Assembly: GCA_009746045.1 (NCBI GenBank)
Contig: RPFO01000080.1
Location: 12,008,802 to 12,072,801 of the forward strand
DNA: 64,000 nucleotides
Origin: Mesostigma viride
Taxonomy: Eukaryota > Streptophyta > Mesostigmatophyceae > Mesostigmatales > Mesostigmataceae
Reading direction: 5' to 3'
Below are positions 57,255 to 64,000 of this stretch, piece by piece. The notes under the pieces were generated by a model. It was not told where the DNA came from, ran no database searches, and saw only the letters and a list, made by a program, of their open reading frames with translations. Position 1 is the first letter of the stretch; each line of letters opens with the position of its first letter. The position numbers and the translations under genes are program-made.

Positions 57255-58690
57255 CTAGTCTGGAGTGGCAGGAGGGGCCTGCCAGGGCTTGTGGTCAACG
57301 TGGATGACCGCCCCCCTCCAGTATGCCGGCTTCCCCCCTGCACGCTGCCGGAGCTGAAGGTAGGTCGGCCATAGCTCGCGTCGCCGCTGTTGCTGGGCCA
57401 AGGTCAAGTCGTCGTCCAGCGTGAAGCGAGTCTCCGAGAGCTTCTTGCGGCATTTAAGGGGACTCGTCACCAAAACACCAAAAAATCAATAAAAATTCAA
57501 AACTCGCATTAAACCTATGCAAACAGTGCCCAAAAGTGATTGGGGACACAAAGTAGCATTTATGACGATTTGTCGTGCACTTACTAGGGGTACTACCCCT
57601 GGCATGTGGCTAAAAATAGCACAAGACGCTAAACCGTTCTTGCCGCCCAACGGTCAATAGGAGCATCTGTTTGACCTGCCCATACATTCCAAACGAGTTC
57701 CCCCTCTCCTCGACCGTTTGAGCTACTAACATGGGTCGGCGGGGCAGGTTTGTGAGAGTTCTTAATTTTCCCGCCAAAATACGGTCTTTTTTCGCGGGAA
57801 AATTAATAACTCTCACAAACCTGACCCGCTGAACCATGTTAGTAACTCAAACGGTCGAGGAGAGGGGGAACTTGTTTGGAATGTATGGGCAGGTCAATCA
57901 GATGCTCCTATTGACCGTGGCGTGGCAAAAACGGTTTAGCGTCTTGTGCTATTTTTAGCCAAATGCCGGGGGTAATACCCCAAGTAAGTGCACGACAAAT
58001 CGTCATAAATGCTACTTTGGGTCCCCAAACCCATTTGGGCATTGTTCGCATAGGTTTAATGTGAGTTTTGAATTTTTATTGATTTTTTGGTGTTTTGGTG
58101 ACGAGTCCCCTTAAGGAACGCCAGCTTGTCCGTCATGTACTTAAAGGTGAGGAGCACGGGTGCCGGGCCAGCCTTCCCCCGCGCGCGGGGGAGGCGGACA
58201 GCCGACATGTCCAGCTCACCAGTGAGTAACATGGGGGCAAGAATGGCGCGCTTAACTGCCTCAAGGAGACTCGTGGAGGTCTCACCTGCCGGCTGGTCGA
58301 AGTGCTTGACGATGACATTGTGGCTGCGCTTGTCGAGTTCGGCCGCCTCGCGAAGGTCGAGGGCTTGTTGCTTGATTTGTGCCGCGATGGTGGAGGTGGT
58401 GGAGGTGGTATGATGCTTAAGCAAGTCCGCCCAGGTGGAGGGAACATCACTGGCCGGGCCAGCAGGTGCCGGCTGGGCAGCGATTTCCTGCACCGCTTGG
58501 GCGGTGAGGCCGGCGGTGTCATGCAAGCTCTCAAGGGCGGTGGCGGTGGCTTGAAGGCGTTGGTCGAGGTCGAGGAGCTGGGCTTTGATGTCGGCAGTGA
58601 AGGCGGAAACGGCGGTGGAGGTGGAGGCGGCGGCGGTGGAAATGTGAGGAAGTTCAGCAGTCAGCGTGCCGCCGATTGCTGAAATGTCGG
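57255..58690 (-). pseudogene. ORF1 of copy B, split by a foldback element
   Basis: Minus strand, 5' part: LAADISAIGGTLTAELPHIS, coiled coil, RSHNVIVKHFDQPAGETSTS, LLTFKYMTDKLAFL; after the insertion: KCRKKLSETRFTLDDDLTLA and WPTYLQLRQRAGGKPAYWRG to a stop at 57255-57257. Without the insert the frame would be continuous (FL-KCRKKL). Confidence 0.8.
57458..58110. mobile_element. 653-bp foldback MITE at a TTAA site
   Basis: TTAA flanks both sides (57454-57457, 58111-58114). Ends GGGGACTCGTCACCAAAACA and its inverted copy; the two halves are inverted repeats of about 310 bp around a short centre near 57780 (CGCCAAAATACGGTC). No coding capacity. TTAA duplication points to piggyBac-type mobilisation, though the GGGG start is not typical. 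Confidence 0.85.
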
Positions 58691-59218
58691 CAGCAAGGGG
58701 GGTTTGTATCATGGCATGCCTCGTGTTTCGGACGAGATTAGGCAGCGTAGGATAGCATTTGTAGGACACCTTGCCCGCACCAGCCAGGTCGACACCACCC
58801 TTGGTCTGGCCGGCCCCCAGCGGCTTGGACAGCCAGGGCGGCACATTCTGACCTGGCCTGGCCCCAAGGACATTCCCAAAAGGGTAGGGAAACCTGTCAC
58901 CAACTACGTTCAGATGTTGCTGGACGACCTAGTGGTCCCAGCCCAGTTTGAGCACCGCATCCACTCTCTCTCTCCCGTCTTTGGACTGCCATGCAGGACA
59001 AGACGCGGTGGAAGAAGATTGTCAAGGCACACACGCCCGACCCTGTGGGCAAACCACCTCCCCCCAAGCGGAGGAGGCGTTTTGATGAGTAGTGTAGGTA
59101 GGATTTTCTAGATAGAGTTAGGACAGTTCGATCACGCGGCTTCCTCCACCCCATCCATCATGAAATATGTGCTACATGACCTCCCCACGGAGGCATGTTA
59201 TAATTTAATTTAATTTTA

Positions 59219-59279
59219 ATTCACGCCTGAAGTTGGGTTGACCTCTCAAAAAACCTCGACCCCAACTTAAGGCGTGAAT
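59219..59279. repeat. 61-bp mini-palindrome
   Basis: ATTCACGCCTGAAGTTGGGT and its inverted, slightly diverged copy around a CTCTCAAAAAACC centre. The same ATTCACGCCTTAAGTTGGG motif occurs at 56057 and 56092. Probably remnants of a short inverted-repeat transposon family with TACAGG..ATTCACGCC ends. Confidence 0.6.
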
Positions 59280-60229
59280 GCCTGTATTCCTATGTCTTTT
59301 CTCACGTGTACGGCCCTATAAGCTGCTGTCGTCCGGCTTTTTGCCTTTGCACCGTGTGCAGTTCTTGGGCGTTCAGTTCAATGGAATCATGGCATGGCTA
59401 ACGTGATGACTGATTAGCTAGACCTTTTCAGTGGTTTTCCATTTGCGGGTATTTCCTCGTAAATGGTGGGAGAGCGATCGCGGCAATGGTGCTCACCACT
59501 AGACACTCCCGGCCAGTTAGGCTGGAAACACACGCCCTGATCAAGCATCAGTGCTGTTTCCGGCCCCACCGTCTAGGTCATCTAGTCGCTCTACACCGCG
59601 TAAGCCAGCCATAATTTCAATGCACACGGATACACATTTCCATCACCATTCATCTTCATCATACTGAACGACTTGAACACACGCCGGACAAGATAACGGC
59701 AGGCTCGAGCTACCATGGTCCGGATTCTCCCGATTTCTGGCCTGCGCTGGTTGTCTCCTTGTTATAAGCTTCGCCAATTCTGGCGAACCTAACGGTTCCT
59801 CCGAAAATTGGCTCCGCCTGATAAAAGCGGCTCGCGGGCCAAACGTTGTTCAAATCCCGGTCCCGGCCGTTCACAACCGGAAACGGAAACGAAAATGGTT
59901 CTCCGGAATCTCTTTCTCAAGTTTCGTGGTTCTCGAGTTTCGTGCTCAGAACCTGCTCAGAGCCTCAGAATGATAATCGGCCCAGTCCTGCGAATGCCAG
60001 CATTTTTGCAATTAAGGTGGCCATTAGCCCAAATGACTATACGTCTATACCTAACGCAGGCCTTATAAAGCGCAATTCACCATAATTTTATGAACTACGT
60101 ACTGCAGCTGTACAGCAGGCACACATTATTGTGACAGGTAGGGAATTGGAAGCGACCGGGCCCTGAACCTGGACTTTTTGCCTTGTTGCTGGGGTCCTCG
60201 CTGTCCGATCCAGCCTCGCGGCATGAAGC
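59280..60229. other. Intergenic and 5' flank of the nuclease gene
   Basis: Contains a third copy of the 29-bp dispersed sequence (59733-59761). No gene is evident. No clear promoter element before 60230. Confidence 0.4.
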
Positions 60230-63200
60230 ATGTTTACAGCTCTTGCATGCAGCGCCGCCGTGTTGATTCATGTTAGGAAATTCGCTGCAGGGCAGCGCGC
60301 ATTTACGCCGCTGGTCAGCCAGCTGATGAGACGTGCTGCGGCGGGGTTGAGCAGGTCGGCGTGTGTCGACAGCAATGCAGGTAGAAGAGAAGACGGAAGC
60401 GACGGGCAAAGCTTGAAAAAGCCGGGAAATCATGTAAGCGTAGTCGACAAACGGAAGAGAGAGTTTGAAAGCGCACGCGATTACAGGAGCGAGGCTGGGG
60501 CGCGGTCACGTGGTCCATGGATTGAGGGATGGGTTCCCGACGAGACGCGTAGTAGGGAAGGGAGCGCGAGCGACGCAGCCAAATCGATTGACAGCTCCTT
60601 GGCACGCGTGCCGTCTCATCTGTCCCTCGATCGCGGACGCTACCGTCAGGCGGATAATTCCGTCATGGAAAGGGAAGCGCGACTGACCGACGAGCCGGGG
60701 AGGGTTAGGCGCGCCGGTGCTTTCAATGACGATGTCCCTGGGCAGGAGTCGCCGTCCGACCGCTCCGTCCGTCCGTTTGTTCCCACGTCGTCCGACCGCA
60801 TTCCCGGCGGGACAGGTGCGCAGAAGCCGCGTTACTTGCCCCAACGCCAGCAACAAGGCCAGCAGCAGGGGCAGCCGCGGCAGCGGGGGCAGCAAGCTCA
60901 GCAGCACCCTCACCAGCATCACCAACACCAACACCAGCACCAGCACCAGCAGCATCAGCATCAACAGCAACAGGGGCAGGGGCAGTCCTCGCGCTCACTG
61001 CCCGCCCATGCGCCGCACGGCCAGCGCCAGAATTATCACCAGCAGCAGCAGCAGCAGCAGCAGGCTCGCCCACACATTGCCGGCTACGGCAGCGCCCCGC
61101 ACGATGGCCGCTACCACCGTGTAGGGCCTGACACCAACCGCGACCACCAGGGGCATGGTCAGGGAACCGCCCGCCCGACCCACGCCGCATCCCAGACAGG
61201 GCAAGTCCCCCACGTGCGCTTCTCGCAGGGGCCGTCGCGCCAGCACCAGCAGCACCAGCAGCAGCAGCAGCAGCACCAGCAGCACCGGCAGCGCCCGCAG
61301 GGTTACTCGAGAGGGAGCGGCGACCAGCCTGGCCACGTGCGCCACGAGCACCGGTACAGCTATCAGCAGTCCCACACACAGCAGGGCTACGCGCACTACC
61401 CGCGGCCCCATGCCTCCTCGCACCCGCAACAGCAACAGTACCAAAACCAACAATACCAACACCAACAGCGCCAGCAGCAGCGCGCCGGCACGGCTCCCTC
61501 CCACACGGTGCACGGGGGCGTGTACTCTTGGAGCGCCATCCGCATGCGGGAGACGGCCTTCCTCTACGACGCGCCGCACCGAGGGTGGTGGCCCAAGTGG
61601 GGGGAGGAGGGAGGGGGGAGCGAGCACACGGGCGCTTCGGGTTGTGCTGTCCCCGGCACGCCCCACTACGCCACAGCGCCCCTTCCCCGCATGTGGCGCC
61701 AAGTGATCCGCCTCCGCGAATGTGCCAGGATCCCGTCGCAGCCCTCCGGTGGCGGTGGACATGCCTTGTTGGCGGCGAACGCTCCGCTGCTCGCTGCGCC
61801 ACTGCCTGGTGCCCCACCGCCCGATGTGCCGGCGCCGGGTGTGGGCCAGGAGGGAGACAGTTTATTGCGGGACAGCGGGGTCGTGCTTTCAGGAACACAA
61901 ATGAACGCGTCCGCGGATGTCGGCGGCACTTCAAGCATGCGCGCCGAGGGGCCGCATCATCACGGTCCGTGCGGCGGGTCTGCTGGCGTCGCCCCTTTGA
62001 ATACACAAAACACACGCGGGTCTGCCCCGAGCGGCGCCCCCGCTGGCGCTGGGACACCAGGCACGCGGGACAAGGTGGGGGCGGACGACGGCAGGCAACA
62101 AGACAAGGTGGGGGCGGAGGACACAGAGGACGCAGAGGTGGAGTTCCTGCGGCTGTTGCTGCCAGGGACCAGCTTCGCGCCGCCAGGGGGCCACGCCGTG
62201 TCGTCTGTTGCACCGTCGCTGTCTGGGGTCAGGGCGGCAAACCATTTATCGGCCCCCGTCCTGGACCAGCGCCCACAACTTGTTCTCGACCAGGCATGGC
62301 AGCAGGAACGTTTAGTGCCGCCGGTCAACATTGCCGGTGGGATGTTGGAAGTTGGGGGGCGGGTGCCAGAGGCGGCGGCATGCATGGTGGCAAGCGAGCC
62401 GGCGGCGGCCACGGCGGCAGCCAGCGCCACAGGAAACCTGATGGGTGGCACAAAGGGCCGAGTCAGCCCTCTGCGGGTCATGTCGTTCAACCTGCTGGCG
62501 CAGCACCTGCTGGAGGACCACCGCGCGGAGCTGTACCGGCACACGCCCGACCACGCCACGTCGCCGGGCGTCCGGTTTCAGCGCCAGGTCGCGGAGATAC
62601 TGGCGCACGCGCCCGCGGTGGCGTGCCTCCAGGAGGTGGACGACTTTGGGGCTCTGTATGCGGCGCTGCGGGGCAAGGGGTACGACGGCCTGTATCAGAA
62701 GCGGACGGGCGTGCGGCGCGACGGGTGCGCCACGTTCTGGCTGACGTCACGTCTGCGGCTGGTGACGTATGAGGGCATCGAATTTGCGCGGCACGGGTTC
62801 AATGACAATGTGGCGCTGATCACCGCGTTGGAGATCTTGGGGGGGGAGGAGGGGGGAGGGAGGGTGCTGAGGGCCCAGCTTGGCAGTGCACCCCCTGGAG
62901 CCGTTTCCTCGCTTGCCGGCGCCCCTACTCTCGGCAACGGCGCTCCTTTCTTCCAGGGTGTCTACGCCTCTACTCCCGGTGGCGTCGACCCTCCTCTCCA
63001 AGCTGCTTCTGCATCGCAGGCAGGTCCCGATTCATTGTCGTCCGGCGCCAGCCCCCCTGGCCCGGTCGTCCTGGTGGCCAACACGCACACGCTGTTCAAC
63101 CCGAAGCGCGGCGACCTCAAGTTGGGCCAGCTGCGCACGCTCACGCGCCGGCTGCAGCAGATGGCGGGGGAGATGGCCAAGGGGGGTTGGGAGGCGTCCG

Positions 63201-64000
63201 CGGGGGTGGGGGAGCTACCAGTTGGCCGCCAGCAGGTGGCAGGGGAGCGGGGGTGGGGGGGGGTGTCTCCTATTCCCAGGCGGAGCAAGCCGGCACGGCC
63301 TACACGGAGAGTCAAGTCAGAGGAGGGGCGGAGCCGAGTCATCAGCCGCAAGGGAGCTGGCAGCAGCATGCGCTCCCCCCCTCCCCCGCCATCCTCATCT
63401 GCTGCGACATGAACGCAGAGCCGGGCAGCGCGCTCTACACGTTTGTTTCTCGAGGGGCGCTGGACGTGTCCACCGTGGACCGGCGCGCCATGTCGGGCCA
63501 GCTGGAGGGCGGGGGGCGGCGGGCTAGCACTGGGGCTAGGTCGCCGGGAGGGCCCATGGGGCAGGGGGTGATGGGGCCAACCGGTTGGGAGCTCCCCGCT
63601 GATGGTGCAAGACCAGGACAGGGGTGGGTGGGGGTGACTGGGGATGCCACACCGGGACAAGGGGCGGAGCTGATGGGAGTACGAGACGGTGCAGGGAGCT
63701 TGTTGACAAGTGGGGGGGGGGGTTCCAACGGAAGCGCAAGGGACTGGCGTCGTGATGGGGCACAGAGGTGGTGAGGGGGGCGTCATGGGCCGGGAGGGCC
63801 GACCCGGGGGGCTGACTGTCAGCACGGTGGACCGCGAGGTGGTTCGCGTGTCGGTGGTCTACGGTGACGCTGTCCAAGGGGAGGAGGGAGGGAATGTGCT
63901 GGAGGGCCGGGGGGAGAGAGGAGGGGAGGTGGTAGAGGTACCTGTGGCCCCGCGTCACATGGCGGCAGCAGCCACGTGGGTAAGGGAGAGGCTTGTGGTG
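60230..64000 (+). CDS. CCR4/Angel-like endonuclease-exonuclease-phosphatase nuclease (continues past right edge)
   Basis: Long frame from ATG at 60230 to 63412. Residues 1-45 are Arg/Ala-rich with few acids (MFTALACSAAVLIHVRKFAA), compatible with mitochondrial targeting. Residues about 205-420 are Gln/His-rich repeats. The catalytic domain begins near residue 749: LRVMSFNLLAQHLL, CLQEVDD (metal-binding Glu near residue 800), DGCATFWLTSRLRLVTYE, then ANTHTLFNPKRGDLKLGQLR, which is typical of plant CCR4 homologs 5/6 and Angel proteins. The domain resumes in another frame: ILICCDMNAEPGSALYTFVS, LDVSTVDRRAMSGQ, so an intron or indel lies between about 63180 and 63390. The final SDH motif is beyond the window. 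Expected role: mRNA poly(A) or 2',3'-phosphate processing. Strand and start are good; the intron is unresolved. Confidence 0.78.

Larger units (their letters stand above)
56768..58702 (-). mobile_element. ORF1-only retroelement, copy B, inserted in the RT LINE
   Basis: TTTGTATCAT lies on both sides (56758-56767, 58703-58712). 3' tail TTAATTAATTAATTAA on the left, 480-bp 3' UTR, then ORF1 (57255-57453 and 58115-58690) truncated at its 5' end. The ORF is itself split by a foldback element. Confidence 0.9.
55316..59215 (+). pseudogene. RT-type LINE, copy B: linker, RT pieces, C-terminus and 3' end
   Basis: Reading order: KHNRDPLLKPVLKAALVEAY (about 55340), RKMWYHLDRLGGRGQRTP linker, RT start FTLKELDGALARLRYDAAVG and LYKKGSAADPG (to 55982), an unrelated 230-bp stretch replacing most of the fingers, then RLADLIYADDTALIESPEHI with the catalytic YADD (56279 onward), AEAWTLPPKLAARLDGTVYR, SSESLYH (to 56767). 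The protein resumes at 58713 with GMPRVSDEIRQRR ... TWPGPKDIPKRV and stops at about 59091. 3' UTR ends TATGTGCTACATGACC, CCTCC-CCAC-GGAGG hairpin and TTTAA repeats. Two or more frameshifts; not functional. It is the host of another retroelement. Confidence 0.8.

Noticed and set aside
56052-59285. A single transposon bounded by TACAGGGATTCACGCC at 56052 and its inverse near 59285
   Set aside because: The span is explained by a LINE and its nested insert, so the two ends are better read as separate short remnants.
60723-62559. Minus-strand and alternative frames over the Gln/His-rich region of the nuclease gene
   Set aside because: Antisense of CAG-type repeats; the plus frame leads into a recognised catalytic domain.

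Overview
This window is nuclear DNA from a eukaryote, most likely a green alga or a relative of one. GT-AG introns split several genes. One gene carries a root-cap-like (vWD-like) domain. The deadenylase-type gene at the right edge has the plant signatures of CCR4 homologs 5/6, and a DNA glycosylase of the MBD4 type is present. There is no operon-like packing. Most of the sequence is repeats and transposons, many nested inside one another. I name no species.

Layout. Positions 1-932 are a polypyrimidine repeat. From 1038 to 15644 runs a secreted-protein gene whose left end lies outside the window. It has at least four small phase-1 Cys-rich exons followed by two exons for a root-cap/vWD-like domain. 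Its introns hold two unrelated minisatellites, both with a 39-bp period (one about 8.7 kb long), and a small inverted-repeat transposon. From 16.4 to 22.5 kb lie two LINE-type elements placed tail to tail, an AAGT microsatellite and a pair of directly abutting LTR-like units. A single copy of a second LINE family is split by an 8.68-kb DNA transposon (22754-31437) with about 32-bp terminal inverted repeats (TIRs) and a 3-bp target-site duplication (TSD). That transposon carries two unfamiliar genes, a 172-bp satellite, a 614-bp palindrome and long G-rich hexamer arrays. Next are a 4-kb TTAA-flanked element (31944-35989) and a LINE interrupted by a hAT element with an 8-bp TSD (36326-37632). 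An LTR-like unit holding a 240-bp SINE-like insertion follows, then a stack of nested retroelements (40434-44345).

The conventional genes on the right are an intronless short-chain dehydrogenase on the minus strand (45452-46237), the MBD4-like glycosylase (50004-54571, last exon recovered by splicing across a 1.4-kb intron) and the CCR4/Angel-like nuclease (from 60230, running off the right edge). A third 39-bp minisatellite (48.2-49.5 kb) lies just upstream of the glycosylase gene.

The most interesting reading is a two-part retroelement system. One set of copies carries reverse-transcriptase remnants but no ORF1. Another set carries only an L1-type ORF1 protein (one copy intact, 471 aa). 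A short SINE-like element completes the set. All end in the same roughly 30-nt segment: a small hairpin whose stem covaries between copies, followed by a TTAA-type tail. This looks like an algal counterpart of half-LINE (HAL1) elements, mobilised in trans through a shared 3' end. Target-site duplications allow the order of the nested insertions to be read directly.
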